NCBI GenBank assembly: GCA_038025085.1
Contig: CM076154.1
Coordinates: forward strand, 38,048,501 to 38,112,500
Source: Tetragonia tetragonoides
Lineage: Eukaryota > Streptophyta > Magnoliopsida > Caryophyllales > Aizoaceae
Direction of reading: 5' to 3'
Length of the DNA: 64,000 nt
In this document: piece by piece, positions 36,696 through 50,400 of the stretch
Layout of the letters: each line of letters starts with the position of its first letter
Numbering within the stretch: the stretch's first letter is position 1
Notes under the pieces: generated by a model
What the model was told of the DNA's origin: nothing
What the model saw: only the letters and a program-made list of their open reading frames with translations
Databases searched by the model: none
Position numbers and translations under genes: made by a program

Positions 36696-37111
36696 TTTTA
36701 TGTATGGGGCTAATTTGCATCATGTAAGAGTTATGGACTTATGGTGATGACTAGTTACATTCCCGTGCGATGCACGATTTGTGTGTTAACATTAAATAAA
36801 ATATTTTTAAATGTATATTTTAAGATATTTTTCGCATATGTCATATCTGGACCATAAGTATGCATATGTCATGTCCCTTTAATATGCTACAAACCTACAA
36901 TATTGCATCATTTGTAGGATAAAGTACAAAAAATACTTCGTATACAATATTTTATTTATCGTCAATCAAGATATAACTCTGTTGGTTTGTATATCAAACT
37001 TGTTTATTATTTTTATTGCAATTTACGCCACTATCTAGTGTCCAATATCCAGTCCAATATATCACCACTACCACTAATGCAACCATAATACTATAATATT
37101 TTACTACAATT
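36696..37111. repeat. Direct repeat X, copy 2 (with minus-strand Helitron 3' end)
   Basis: Same length (416 bp) as the copy at 32847-33262. It carries CTAG at 36751-36754 with the leftward hairpin. Its hairpin has one substitution (GATGCACGA), weakening the stem. Confidence 0.88.
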
Positions 37112-37744
37112 TTACTCTGGTATCCAATCCAATAAAAACATATCATAAGTATCAAATGGATTCATTGAAATTAAGTTGAGATTTTTGGAATTGGAACTCC
37201 AAATGGATAAGCCCAAGTCAAAATCAAAATTACAATTTGAATGTCGATCTAAATGTTCACTCCAAAACGAATAGTTTGATTTGGCTCTATATAGATTTTA
37301 TATTTGATCCAAATAAATTTCAACAATTACAATACATTAATTTTCCAAAGTATATTAATTAACCACTAAATAGTCAAACTAATTAAAGTAACCACATATA
37401 TTGAATCATGAGTTAATTAAGTGTACATCAAATTCAAAGTATGAATGTAAAGCATTAATTATTTGTATGACATAGATTACACGTATGTCAAATGATGATA
37501 ATAGTAACCGTCTACATAAATATCTACGTACCCATTTAACAAGGTATAACATCCACTTGACATGCGTGATAAAATAGATAGATAGATTGTTTAGCAAAAA
37601 TAAATAAATAAATAAATAAATAAGAAGTTATGGTGATGATTGCCCGCCTCTCATTATGTCCAAACACTTTAATTGGGAGCCACAAAACAATTGGCAAGTG
37701 TGTAGAGCACAGGCAAAATCGGCTTTCCAACTATTTTCTTGATT

Positions 37745-37997
37745 GTGGAAAAATCTTAACATTTATTTTTATTTTTTTTAAGATTTTTAATGCACCACTT
37801 TAACTATAAATATTTGTATTTAAATGAATATATAAATTATAAAAAATAGGATTTTTCAAAAGTAATATTTAAAATGAATATAACAATAGTATTCTTACAT
37901 TATAAATCTTATATTTTTTTATAAATCAATGGTCAAAGTTTACAATTTTTTGACATTTAAAAAATAAATATTAAGATTTTTCCGAAACAGATGGAGT
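37745..37997. mobile_element. Decayed Stowaway-like MITE
   Basis: Same family as the copy at 55219-55476: both share GGAAAAATCTTAA..TT near the left, ATAAATATTTGTAT, and the right end TTCCGAAACRGAKGGAGTA. The left terminal CTCCCTCC is lost here. Confidence 0.65.
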
Positions 37998-38439
37998 ATT
38001 AAGGCGAAACAATAATACAGTGATGCCACTATGTGTATTGTAACCAATAGGTAGAAAGCAAAATCCCATTTTTCTTGGCCTTTTTCTTTTTTGTTTTTAT
38101 AATATCTATTTTGTACTCACATTCTCCGTATGTGGCTAGCTAAATCATTTTAGAAAAAAGTTAGTGAATAGTATACTCCACTATTATATACTAATCTGAG
38201 CTTTTCTTCAATAATCCTTTCTTCCTAGCTCAATAGGCAGAATCCAATAATGTACAGGGAGAGATTAATTAATTTGATTAAGCTGATTCTAAGAGATCTA
38301 TAATGAATATAAAAATTATATCAGGAAAAAAAGTCTAATGATCTGAAAAACTAAATTCATAAAATAAGGGAAAAGAATATTATAGCACATATCAAAGTGT
38401 AATCTATTTTCTTAGCCGCCCCCCTCTCTCCTCTTTCCT

Positions 38440-38951
38440 CTCTCTAAAAAAGCCCTAATCCTATTTTTGTTATTTAGGGGCTCCCATCAATAGATGATGG
38501 TAAGCCCGGCCCCAATCCTTCTAGTTTCTTCATCTTGTTTAGTTTTTCAGTTTCGTTGTTGAGAATAAAATCAGTCTCTCCTCCTGTAAGAGTTAGTTTG
38601 TCCCAATTTTTGGGTATAATTGTCTCTTTTTTTGTGAGAATACTGTTTATTTTCTATTTCATTATTCATATGGCGGTACTTCAAATCATCTTCTTCAAGA
38701 GGCTTTCTACGATGTCAAATTTATACGTTCAACAAAGCTATGGCGACAGGGCCCTCTGCAAAAAGGCTGTAATATGGAAAACAGCGATTAAAAGGTAACC
38801 GTTCGAACTTGTCGAATCCATGCTAAATAGCTTTATCACTCGAATGTTATTTGATGTTTTAGAATTGCATCTTGTTGTTTCTGATTTCGTTTGTAGATGC
38901 CGTATGGTTTATTATTATGAATGAATTTAATTTTCCCCTCAAAAAAAAAAA
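38440..38951 (+). mobile_element. Poly-A retroposon family, copy B
   Basis: Runs from AAGCCCTAATCC through TTTAGGGGCTCCC to GATGCCGTATGGTTTATTA and an A11 tail at 38940-38950. Diverged relative of copies A and C. Confidence 0.65.
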
Positions 38952-39977
38952 GTGGTCATCAAAATAAAAATTAGTCCCCACATATAATTTAAAATATAAA
39001 ACAAAAATATAAAATACAGTAAAAATATTCCCACACATAAAACCTATCACTTTGGGCCATCATGTTATAAATTCATGCTAGACTCCCTCCTTAGCACAAA
39101 CATTACCAACAACCAATTAAAAGCCTTGAACTTCTCTCATCTTATTCCTCAGTAAAGGGATAATGGCATTGAGTGAGAATGATGAAGCTTTGGTAAAAGA
39201 ATCATGGGAAATTATGAAGCAAGATATCCCACAATACAGCCTTCGGTTCTTCACCATGTAAGTATCTACTTTAATTCTTTTAACTTTTGTCGTCTCATTT
39301 GAGTTTTTGTGATAAATTGTTGAGTTGCTTTTAACTTGCTAGTGACGAGATCGCTAGACAACATCATTTTCATTTTTATTCAGAAATATGTTAAAATATG
39401 ATCAGTTTCTCTTTTTTCTTGTATTATCTTTAGCATATTGGAGATTGCACCAGCAGCCAAAAATATGTTCTCGTTTCTAAGAGATTCAGAAGGAAATCCC
39501 ACAGAACAATCCCAAGCTCAAAGCTCATGCTGTCAAGGTTTTCAAACTGGTGCGTGGGTTTCCCCTTTACTCTTCTCGATGCATTGTATGTAGTGAATTT
39601 GTTTATGTAAACATGAAAATAAAAGGTGAAAATTATACTCCATCCTTTTTACTTGAACGAGCAAAAAGGTGAACATATATAACATCTAGTTAAAAGTTTT
39701 TAGGAAAAGTGTGTTGTTACATTTAGTGTTTAGATCCTCATTTTTCATTTCTTATTGGTTTTTTAAGATGAATCGACTAGGCCAGTTTATATCTAATTAA
39801 CCACATTCTTAAAAGCTAAAAGTCGGGATTACTTTAAAAGTGGGTAGTCAGTAGTTTATTCAGAAGAGGCACAAAAGCTAATACAATATACGGATCCGAA
39901 TACGAATCTTTTGGAACGAATAATAAGGTGCATTGACAATCCATAGCTTTCTAGTAATGATAATAAAAGAATGGCAA

Positions 39978-40266
39978 CCAAGATGGGTTGGTGTGGTGGT
40001 TTAGCAGTTTATCCCTTAAACAAGTGGTTGGGGGTTCGAATCCCAACTTTTGCGAATGGAAAAAATCCCTTAGCCCCCTACCACTTAGTGTGCTGACAGT
40101 TGGAGTGAGTGGTTACCTGACAAAACAGTCTGGGCCATTGAAAATTGGAGTTTAGCTGAAGATTCTCTATGACTATGAGAGCCAATAATTATGGGGATTT
40201 TTCTGCCATAACTGGGTGGAGGTAGAATGCGCACGATGACCGTATGTAACTTTTTTAACAAACCAA
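39978..40266 (+). mobile_element. tRNA-derived SINE in phytoglobin intron 2
   Basis: Begins GATGGGTTGGTGTGGTGGTT with an A-box-like GTGGTTTAGCAG and a clear B box GGTTCGAATCCC at 40031-40042, spaced as in a tRNA gene. It ends in a T-rich tail CTTTTTTAAC. Flanking AACCAAG occurs at 39973-39979 and again at 40260-40267, a likely target duplication. It is not an intact tRNA: the acceptor stem does not pair. Transcription would be by Pol III. Confidence 0.75.
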
Positions 40267-40275
40267 GCCATGAAT

Positions 40276-40302
40276 CATGATCATGATCATGATCATGATC
40301 GA
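40276..40302. repeat. (ATGATC)4 microsatellite
   Basis: Four tandem ATGATC units just downstream of the SINE, inside phytoglobin intron 2. Confidence 0.85.
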
Positions 40303-40613
40303 TATCTAGGGAATATATAGGTGACAAAAAAAAAAAATATCTAGGGAATAATAAACTGCATGTGGGAATACTAATTGGGATTTTCTTACAAAAATAATTG
40401 TGGTATGTACAGAAGGTTAGCCTTCAATTTATACTCGTATGATATATGAGCTCACCTAAATGTAAGCAAATTAAGATCATCTCTACATGTAATATACGAC
40501 ATATTCAATGATGCAAAGATACTTTAATTACATCGATCAAGCACATCTAATTAGAGATTATATTATTTACTAATTCTAAAATTATATCACAGACATGTGA
40601 ATCAGCGATTTAA

Positions 40614-40790
<177 letters not shown>

Positions 40791-40806
40791 TGATGGTTTT
40801 GACTAA

Positions 40807-40956
<150 letters not shown>

Positions 40957-40959
40957 TAG

Positions 40960-42275
40960 TTCATCACACTACATATTCACGAAAATGGATAAAATATTGC
41001 TTGATTTATTGTACTTTTGGCTAAAATCGATTCATTTGGTTGCTTGATGTTTGTGAGTAATGGTGTTTGGTGTGCTTGTGTAATTCTATTCTGTAATTTG
41101 CCATAACTAATTTGTGATCAAAATGTTGCTCTACTTGTCTATATTGGGGTTGCGTTATCAGTTCAACTTTTTTTTTATATAGACAACAAAGTCGGGCTCT
41201 TAATCCCATTACATAGCGTAGAGGTGGTCGAAGATTGATAGTAATAAATACCAATAAACCTTAAACTTTCCAACTAAGAGGTTTCGGGAGGTTGAGACTT
41301 GAAAGCTCTATCACTTTTTTTTTTTGAGGGAAAAATAGAAAAATAGGAGTTGATCACTTTTAAACCCTAGCCTCCTTTTCTCTCTCAATACCTTGAAATT
41401 CTATAGGGTATGAAGTTGGGGTTGTCGTTGGTCATCTACCAGCGATAAGCCCCTCTTTCTAGTTGTTTTTTTTCCTTTCTTTCATTGTTATTTAGGTTTT
41501 TGTTTGAGTAGGTCAATAAAATTCGCTCCATTGTGAGGTTTTAATCGCTCCTTTTGGTGAGATTTCGATCAAATCAATTGTGAGGTAAATTTGACTCCTT
41601 TTGTGAGGTTCATTTTGACTCCTTTTGTTAGGTTAATTTTGACTCCTTTTTGTGAGGATTATCTCTTCATCTTTGGAGGGATCTTTGGTAGTTTCTGATT
41701 TATGGAGTTTGGTGGGGTGTCCTCTGCTCAGAGGTTTTTCTTCTTGGCTACAGGACATCTCAGTCTCTATGTTAATAGTGCGGAATTGAAGGTAGAACGT
41801 GAAGTTGATAGTCTGCGACTTCGGTTCGTTTATACGGGTAAACTACGAATCTTATTCTTCAAGAGGCAGTCTATAATGTCAGAGTGGTGCATTCATCAAG
41901 GCTATGGCAGAGTCTTCCGCAAAGAGGCTATGAAATGAAAAATAGCGATAAAAAGGAAGCAGTTCGGAATTGTCAAATCTCAAGTGCTTGATAGTCTTTC
42001 TATTAAAATATTTTCTGATATTTTAGATCCGTTTATTATTGAATTTGATATCGTTTATAGATGCCGTATGGCCTATTATTAATAAAAACTCTATCACTTA
42101 ACTAACCTATTGATATTCCCACCTTTTTGCTCACATAAGAAGTGACTTTTTGAGCACCTTTGAGGAATAGGTTATTGGGGCTGTTTTGTAGTAAAAGAAT
42201 CCTAGTAAAAAAATTTGTCTTCTTACGCAGTATTAATCTACATAATTTTCAATAAATACTTGTGATTATCTAAAA
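40960..42275. other. Phytoglobin 3' flank with retroposon copy C
   Basis: The first ~250 bases should be the 3'UTR. A T-rich, GAGGGAAAAAT block at 41315-41335 looks like the reversed tail of a retroposon. At 41585-41665 a ~23-bp unit (TTGACTCCTTTTGTGAGGTT) is repeated about three times. Copy C of the retroposon follows, to about 42085. Confidence 0.5.
41380..42085 (+). mobile_element. Poly-A retroposon family, copy C
   Basis: Shares CTTATTCTTCAAGAGGC, the CAAGGCTATGGC block and the GATGCCGTATGGCCTATTA end with copy B, but has no A tail. It is the longest and most diverged copy. Confidence 0.6.
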
Positions 42276-43163
42276 GACTACATTTCAATAACTACCTTCA
42301 TTTTTACACTTTTTGTGGGAAACTACCTTACTTTCTTAAATTTGTAGGGAACTAGAACTACCTACATTCCAAATTTTTTTGTCAAAGACTACCATTTGAC
42401 AGAATTTCATGTAACGGGGTTAACTTTGCTAATAAAAGACCTTATTACCCCTCACTTAAAGTATGTTTACTGAACTAAAATTCATTTTCCTCTCTTTAAC
42501 CCCTTTTATTTCCCCTTTTATTTTTTTTCCCTCCCTTTTATTTTCTTATCTCACTTTCTCTCTGCTCTCCCCTCACTTAAGTAGAATTTTAAACACAGTA
42601 AAGGGTAAGCACCTGTTTCTGTAATGATTGAGTGTCAACTGAGAGAGATGAGAGAGAATCAAGGGAGTATGATTGAAGTTGGGAATTTGGGTTTAGGTAG
42701 CCAGAGAATTGGTGCATAGTTTTGATTGTTGGGCCTTCATCTCCCTCACTATAAGCTGTTGGCCGGTGATGATAGAATAGAGTGAGAGAGGATAAGCAAC
42801 AGATTAGCAGAAGATATAGATGAACTGCGTATTGAGTTTGTGACAATTTTGTTTTACGAGGTGAGCTAAGAGGATAGAGAAAGAGAGAGCTAAGAGGAGA
42901 GAGAAAGCGAGATAAGAAAATACAAGAGAGGGAAAATTAAAAGGGGTCAAAGAGAGGCAAATGAACTTGACTTCAGTCAACATACTTAAGTGAGGGGCAA
43001 TAAGGTCTTTAACTAGAAAACTTAACCCCGTTACATGAAATTCTGTCAAATGGTAGTCTTTGACAAAAAAAATGGAATGTAGATAGTTTCCCACAAATTT
43101 AAGAAATTAAGGTAGTTTCCCACAAAAAGTGTAAAAACGAAGGTAGTTTTCAACAAAAAATAC
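42276..43163. mobile_element. Mutator-type foldback element, 888 bp
   Basis: Inverted arms of about 200 bp (ACTACCTTCATTTTTACAC on the left; its complement near 43125-43150) are flanked by a perfect 9-bp target duplication TATCTAAAA at 42267-42275 and 43164-43172. Long arms plus 9-bp duplication identify a Mutator-like element. The 450-bp centre is pyrimidine-rich on one side and purine-rich on the other and has no transposase. Confidence 0.9.
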
Positions 43164-43172
43164 TATCTAAAA

Positions 43173-44442
43173 AGCGATGTAGAGTATACAAGCATATTTG
43201 GCCAGATTTCCAGAATTTTCAGTTTCTCATCTCAAGTCTTTCTTCTTTCACTCCCTCCTTAGTCCTTCCAATGAGATTTCAAGAAAAAAAAAAAATACGA
43301 CTAGAAATTCAACTCTAACTTATAGCAAAATGGGAGTAACAAACAAGTTTTGTGTGAGACCGACTCTCGGTGAAATAGGATCACTTTTTTTTTTATGGAT
43401 TTAGGAATCATTTTCAACAATAATGACCATTGTATCTAGGGACTAGGGGTCACTTTGTAGCGTGGACGTCAGTTCATGACAATTAACATCTTGTACATGT
43501 CTTTGCGTAACCAACACAAATATCTAAAACTGCATTTACAACAAAGTTTTCCATAAAAATAATGTGCACACCCTTCTTTATAGCCTGGAAGCCTAACTCA
43601 ACTATGGCATCTAAAATGCCCATACAAGTTACTTCAGAGTACAAAAATGAGAAAATAGGAAAACATTTTTCCCTCTTTCTATTGCAATTTCTGAAACATA
43701 TATGCAAATACATAGCTGGTACAGCCACTTCATATGAACACTTTCACCATATAAGCAACCAAAACTGTTATAGCAAACAGAAGAAGAAAACGAGGCAACT
43801 GGGAAAGCATAAAGCCTTGCCTTACTCTTTGTTCCCTAGTAGCTGAATCAGTGTTCTGGGTGGTGAAGGGAGGTTTAGGGAACAAAGTTTTACGGATCCT
43901 ATCCATTCGGTTTGCCGTATCTAGTATATGAAAAAAAATTCCAGTGATGAACTACCCTTGGTCGAAATTTCTGAATACAAAGAATTGCAGCTTCTCTATA
44001 TGAACAAAAACAATCATCTGCACACAATGAACAAGAGTCACATTAGCATTACTGCATATAAACCACACTAAAGGTTTTTCTTCTACTGCAAAAAGAACAG
44101 AGGCCCACCCCTTCATCTTTCACCAATATAATTTGAAGGTGAAAATATCTCCATTTAGGAAAACAAATAGCTTTGCATTTCCCCAGAACTAATGAAATTA
44201 CAAGTTCTTCAAGGCAAACAGTGATCATGTCCCCACACCTAAGGTAAAAAAAGGGAAGAAAAATGGAAGAGCATGTAGTAACTGAATCGGTAAAGAAGTA
44301 TTAGTTCTTGCAAACAGTACTAGTTTACGTTTCGAAACAGTCAAGTACCTTGATAAAGCAGAGATGCACGAAATGACATTATAGGCTGAACAGTACAATT
44401 CCATTGTGCAATGATGCCTTGGGCGGAGGAGGAGACAAAAGC
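43173..44442. other. 3' flank of VPS54
   Basis: AT-rich sequence expected to include the VPS54 3'UTR close to 44442. No gene or repeat of note was recognised. Confidence 0.45.
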
Positions 44443-47400
44443 CTATGAAACTACAGCTAATGGACCAGCTTCACTACCAAATTTTTGCGCCAATAATTCA
44501 TCAAGGTGGCCCCAGTTTGTCACACCGTTTTTGCTGGCTATGTCAGTAGGAAGCGAACGAATGCACCCAAGAATATGTTGGATATCCCGATGAAACCTGG
44601 ATTACAATACACAAGTTATACGTAAAAATTATATTATCAAGGTTAGCACTTGGGTAGTTAGCAATACAAGGCAGCATAATAGTACCTTGTTTTTGCTTGT
44701 GGGCTGCTGATTTCCAGGCGTAAAAATGCTTCTGAAATGTCTGTGTGGAAGATTACTACCACTTGTCTGCAGACAGAATTCCCAGTAATGAAATTATTTT
44801 CTTTAATCAGAAAATAAATTAACAATGCAAGTAATTATAAAAATAAAAAAATAAAAAAATGTTACTACACAAGTCTCCAAGACTCCTTTACATTGATCAC
44901 ACACAAAGCCAGTGTTTTTTTTATTACATATTCACAGGAGAACCACAAAGATGCATCTGTTTGCAGCAGCTTAAAAGCCACAGAAGGTAGAGGGCACACG
45001 GATAATATTCAAGAAGCAGTCAGCTTTACCTGAATATAAATTGAACATCTACCTCATGAAGCATCCCGGATAAGAGACGTTGGAGATAGCCAACCTCCTA
45101 AACGCAAATAAACAATCCAATTCAGGTAGGACAAGGAAATATAACCATATATGAGTACATGACCGTTCGAAAATAAAGCAGGGTTACAAGGACCTCACAC
45201 ACAAAAATAATAATCAAAGAAAGAAGGCAATTTAGCGTGGCTTAGCAAAACCGTTTACATCGACACCTCCACAAATGTTCTAGGATTTTCTCTCAGCTCA
45301 ACAGGATCAGTACAATGATACAATGAAATTCCCAAGACAATGAAGATTCCCACAAAGCTTCCTTCCTAAGTCCTAACTCACCTAAAATTAGGAAACTAGC
45401 AACAAGGCAATATCCTTCCCCAAGACATAATCCTAATTTACATAGGAATGATCACCTTCCCATTTACAGTTGGTACTAGCCCTGTACAAGATATTCCAGT
45501 AAAAAAGCAATATGGAAATATACCAAAAACTATTCACAGGAGTCTTGAGCAACTATGTTTCAGAGCAAAAGACGGCGCCAGTGTAAACGGCCAAAGCACA
45601 CAACCATGTACCAGACCCCAGGCCGTGTATACTGCCAGGAAATACACTCCCTTACACGGCTGTGTAACCCCTCTGGAAGCTCGTCTCAACAACCGAACAG
45701 CATTTTTCCATTTTACAACTTCCATATTACTAGTGCCCCAACTCAATAATGACAAATTGTCAACAGTCAATGTGCAGAGACAATCTACTTAACAAGGGGA
45801 AGTTTGGCACCCCAGACAGGTTAAGGTTTAGAACCAGAGTGAATAGATCTTAATGGAAGGACCACAGAGCTCATAACAGAAGTTAGAAAATTCAGTGCCT
45901 CCCTTGGTCTTCATTTATGTTTTGCCCTGTGATTATTGATTATCAAGCTCCCAAGTGATCTTACATTGTCAAGATCACATCAATTCATAAAGAACGAAGG
46001 CATTTCGTCAATGAATATAAACAATGAACTTCGTTTTAGTATAGAACATGACAGAAAACAACTGCCTATCACACCTCCAAAATAATGCCTCAGGACATTC
46101 CATAGAATGGAGTAGAAGAAAACAGTATATCCCCAGCCCCCTTTTGTTAAGGTTGCCAAGAAAAAAGAAACAAAGATTTATTGGAACTTGGAAGTTACCT
46201 TTGTCAGTGATTTTGCAAACTGACTAGGTTGTGTGCCACCATCATCAGGTCTGCTCCAACTCTCAACAATTTGAGGCAGTCCTCGTAAATGAACCGATAA
46301 CCTCTCCTTCATAATCCCAACCAGCTTCTTGTGTATCTCATCTCGGTGAGTCCTATAATCCTACAAAAGAGGAAAGTATTACTTCCAAGAAAGAAAAAAA
46401 ATTTAAAGAGACACTTGATGGAACAGGATACTACCACAACAGCACTAGCTACAAGCTTCAGAATAGTGATTAGCTAACAGAAAATATATCTTAAAAACAG
46501 CAGCTGTCAAACACTAAAAGTAGTAGGAAAGGACAGGATATGTGTCTTGACATGCTTCGCGAATTAATTGTGACATTATTACTCACCAATTTGGGCCAGA
46601 ATTTAATGAAGGCTACAAAAATGTATATACTTTATAGCATTAATGAGCAAGCTTCTGCCTGATAGCAAGGTCTATTGGGCATTCTAGCGTTTTTGTTTCA
46701 ATACATAGCCTTTGTTCTGGTAATACATCTGCACTGAGGTCCTGAAAGTTCTTTTTAAAAGTCCCGTGGTCTGTACCATGTCTTGATAAGGAAAATATCA
46801 CATAAAAGATAGATACTAACCACCATAAAATATCATCCCCTTTGTTCTGGTAATACATCTGCACTGAGGTCCTGAAAGTTTTTCTTTCAAGGCCCGTGGT
46901 CTGTACCATGTATTGATAAGGAAAATATCACATAAAATATTGATACTAACTAGCATATAAGAAACGATGATGCCTCCACTATATCTTTATAAATGCAAGT
47001 GACAAATAACAAACCATCATAGCAAGTAACAGCAATAAAACATGTGGTGTTTAAGGAAAATTAGTGCAACGGGTTTGAAAAAAATTCTGGCTTTCAAAGT
47101 ATTTTCAGATATTCCATTAGTTCTTGCAGCAAGGCTTCTAAGAAACTGAAAATTGCAAGAGAAGGACAATATACCAAAAGCATATACCTGAGCAACCCGG
47201 TCAATCTCTGACTGTAACAATGGCTTTCTAGTCTCTGGCACTTTCAGGAAAAGGATCCTCCGGATGTCTTTGTACACAGAAAGAATCACATCATCAGAAA
47301 GTTTCTAGTTTGCATGTACATAGAATCAAGTCAAAGGTATAGGATGCTGAACAATGCATGTCCAGAAGCCCAAATAGCTTGCAAGCAATAGATTAGGCTA

Positions 47401-50400
47401 CACAAATTGTATTATAAAACTTATTCATGGAGAAAGCTTAAGCAAAACAGTTCATCTCAAAACACACTTTGTGAGATGGTCTCCCAATCTCCAGATAGAC
47501 TAGCTATTTGTTTTGTCATTGTATGCATTACTAAGCAGATAAGTTGGCGCAAGTAAGCAATAATGGGCCACCGATGTCTAAAGAAACATAAACACTTCAG
47601 ATGTCTTTCATTTTATCCCCTCATTACAGAAGCCTTCATCCTAGATCTTTCCTCAATAAAAGACCATTTAAAGGAGTTGAGGTCTCAAAGGATCTTTGTT
47701 TACAAGTTACAACTGATATCCTAATATGTAGAAAGCATACAAGATTTCTAATGCCTTCCATTATTCGCCTTTTTCTTTTAAGTATCCTGCATGGTTCTTG
47801 TGGTCCCAAGCTCAGTCACGTTAACGGAAGGAAAGTAGCAGAACTGGTACCTCACCAACAGTACACCGAACCCGACAGGTTGACAACGGCAGTTGACCAA
47901 TTGGAATAAAAACAAACTTGTAAGCAACAATACAAGTTATAGTAACTACCATAAACAAAATCGTAAAAATATATTGCCTAAAACTTTCCTATTTATTTAC
48001 AACAGAATTAAAAGGTCAGCAGTCCAAAGTATAGTCAAGAGTTTTCCTATATGAGAAACCTAATACTCTAGCATCTAAAAGTTTTGTGATAGCTTCAGTA
48101 ACGGACTATAAAGGGGACCTAGAATTGTACAAAATCAATTTTGGATGTTGTCGTGTGATTTAATCTTGTACAATATAATCCTCACGACTCCAAATTCAAC
48201 ATTGATGTAAAATAAATCCTTCAAACATGCTTGATGCTGTGACAACCGGTTTCTTATGCTGTATGCAATTTTCCCCTATTTTCACCTTGGTAAAGTAGTA
48301 GGATTTAACCACAAGCAGATTCCAAAAGGCTGGATGCCACCAAAAGCAACAAAAGCCCCAAGAAACAACAACCAACAAGGAAAAACAGCCAAACATGGCA
48401 AGCTTCTGGCGAACGAAGTTACTCACCTTACATCTAAGGTTTAAACCAGCACCCTAAAGAAAACTCAGACTCAAGAAATGAACCCAAATGGAAGAACTCC
48501 AAGGAACTTGATGCAAATTAGACTTTGCTATCTAATAACATAAGTGAAGAAGATACTTGGTCCTCATTCTTTCTTTTGAGCAAGGTCGATTGATAATCGA
48601 GTATCGACAATACTTAACAACCTGAATTATAGGAAAGCAGGACACAAGCAACGACACGACACAACGGTAGTAAGCGCACAATTATAGAGGGTAAAAGCAT
48701 AATATGAGCTGAATGCGTGCCATGCCACGTCGTGTCCAGTGAACGAGAGATATGGCAAGGTACCCTTGCTTTCAAGTAGTCAACCTTACGCCAGGAATGG
48801 AAACTAGTATTATGAGACTTTTCTCACTCTCTCAGATAAGAAAATCCATTAAGCCATTAAAATTCCCAACTCATAGACATGAGTAGAGCTCCAAGATAAC
48901 AAATACAAGATAACAAATAATCTACAATGACATAATGGTTGAGAAGAGTCATCCCATATGCAAATGAGCACATAAACAGCCACTGGTTAACTTTCAAAAA
49001 GATCAAATCCATTTTCACCTTTTCTCCTAGAACCCGAAATATACATACATAGTTACATAATACATATATTAGAAGCTACACATAGAATGCATCTTTAGAA
49101 AATGTAGGCTCAACAGATATTGCTCTTCATGCACTTGTAACACAACCATCTTCAGGAAACAGTATTACATACCAGGAATAATAGCATACATAAAACTGAT
49201 AAGTTGACTCGCCAATGCCAAATGCTTAGAAGTGATGGATTTCAAACCAGACACCTGCAATCACACAAAAGGCTATTAATAGCTACATAAAGTAATAGGA
49301 GGTGGGTAGAGAATAGAGATATTCAAGTCACACGGGAAATGAGAAAAGTCTTCGGTTACACGATCAACTTCGACCCCGTAAAGAAAATTTAATTTTAAAC
49401 TGAGAGGAGACGGAAAGGACCACAGGAACAGCTCGAGAACATCTTAAGGTCTTACTGTCTTATATCAAAAAACAGCAAAAGATCCACAACATCTGGAGAT
49501 ACCAATCCAGATGCCATACTTTCAATAATGCAAAATAGATTACCCAATATCAGCAATGACTAATGAGTACCTGCATTGCACCAGCCCCAAGAACCAGCTG
49601 GCAAGTCCTTGTATTGAAGAACTTCAAAATTTCCACAACACGGTGAACAACTTCTGATGAAAGTGCTGGTAAACTATCATTCATATCAATGTACTCTGAG
49701 AGCATCTTCAGCAGTATTAAGCCACTGGAAGCCAGAACATAGGAAATAAAATTGAGTCATATATTTCACATCACTCTTAACTAACCCATCCCCCATTCCC
49801 CACCCCCCGGGGGGTCTGCAATACATGAAATCATGGGGGGGCACTCTACTTACTAGATGAATCCATTAAAATTGCTACAGATTAATGTCTTAAAAATATT
49901 ACTTCGAATCTAGCAAAACATAATCGGTAATATATTTCACCATATGCCAGCAAGGAGTACATTGAATCAGTGACAGCTGAAGTGGCAGTGGTTATGAATA
50001 GAAAAACCTACCAGTTAACCATGTGATATCCAACATCTCTATACATCAGTGTTTGAGTAGTTGCATGCCCACGGTCTCTTGAATTACTATTTCTGCTGTT
50101 GGTTGAAGAAGCAGCATCAGATCTGTTAATGTCATTTGACTCTCTTGAATGTTGAGATGTTTCTTGAGTGGCAGTATCGCCAGGAACATTGCTTGAATTC
50201 GTTTGCTCCACAGGCTGCTCAGCATTGCCTTCATTAATATCAGACACAGCTACCCCACCATTGCTTGATATTATTTCACTACCCTGGGGACCCCCAGAGT
50301 TATCAGTGGTCAGCGGATCAGAACTAAGCATTGAAGCAACAATAGCCTGAAACTCATCAGGAACGTCCACTTCAGACCATGATTCTTGATCTAGCACTGC

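Larger units (their letters stand above)
37112..39162. other. Upstream region of the phytoglobin gene with repeat remnants
   Basis: Includes a decayed Stowaway-like MITE (37745-37997), an (AAAT)n microsatellite at 37595-37622, and retroposon copy B (38440-38951). The gene's promoter should lie within 38952-39162; no clear TATA box was assigned. Confidence 0.5.

Noticed and set aside
32847..37111. LTR retrotransposon with 416-bp LTRs (direct repeats X)
   Set aside because: The repeats do not begin TG and end CA, there is no target duplication, and the space between holds no gag-pol, primer-binding site or polypurine tract.
40010..40045. A possible tRNA gene (GGTTCGAATCCC B box)
   Set aside because: The acceptor and anticodon stems do not pair and the sequence continues into a longer body with a T-rich end, so it is a SINE rather than a tRNA gene.
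45448..45792. Overlapping frames within VPS54 introns as nested genes
   Set aside because: They lie entirely in introns, have no recognisable domain, and the flanking exons splice normally around them.
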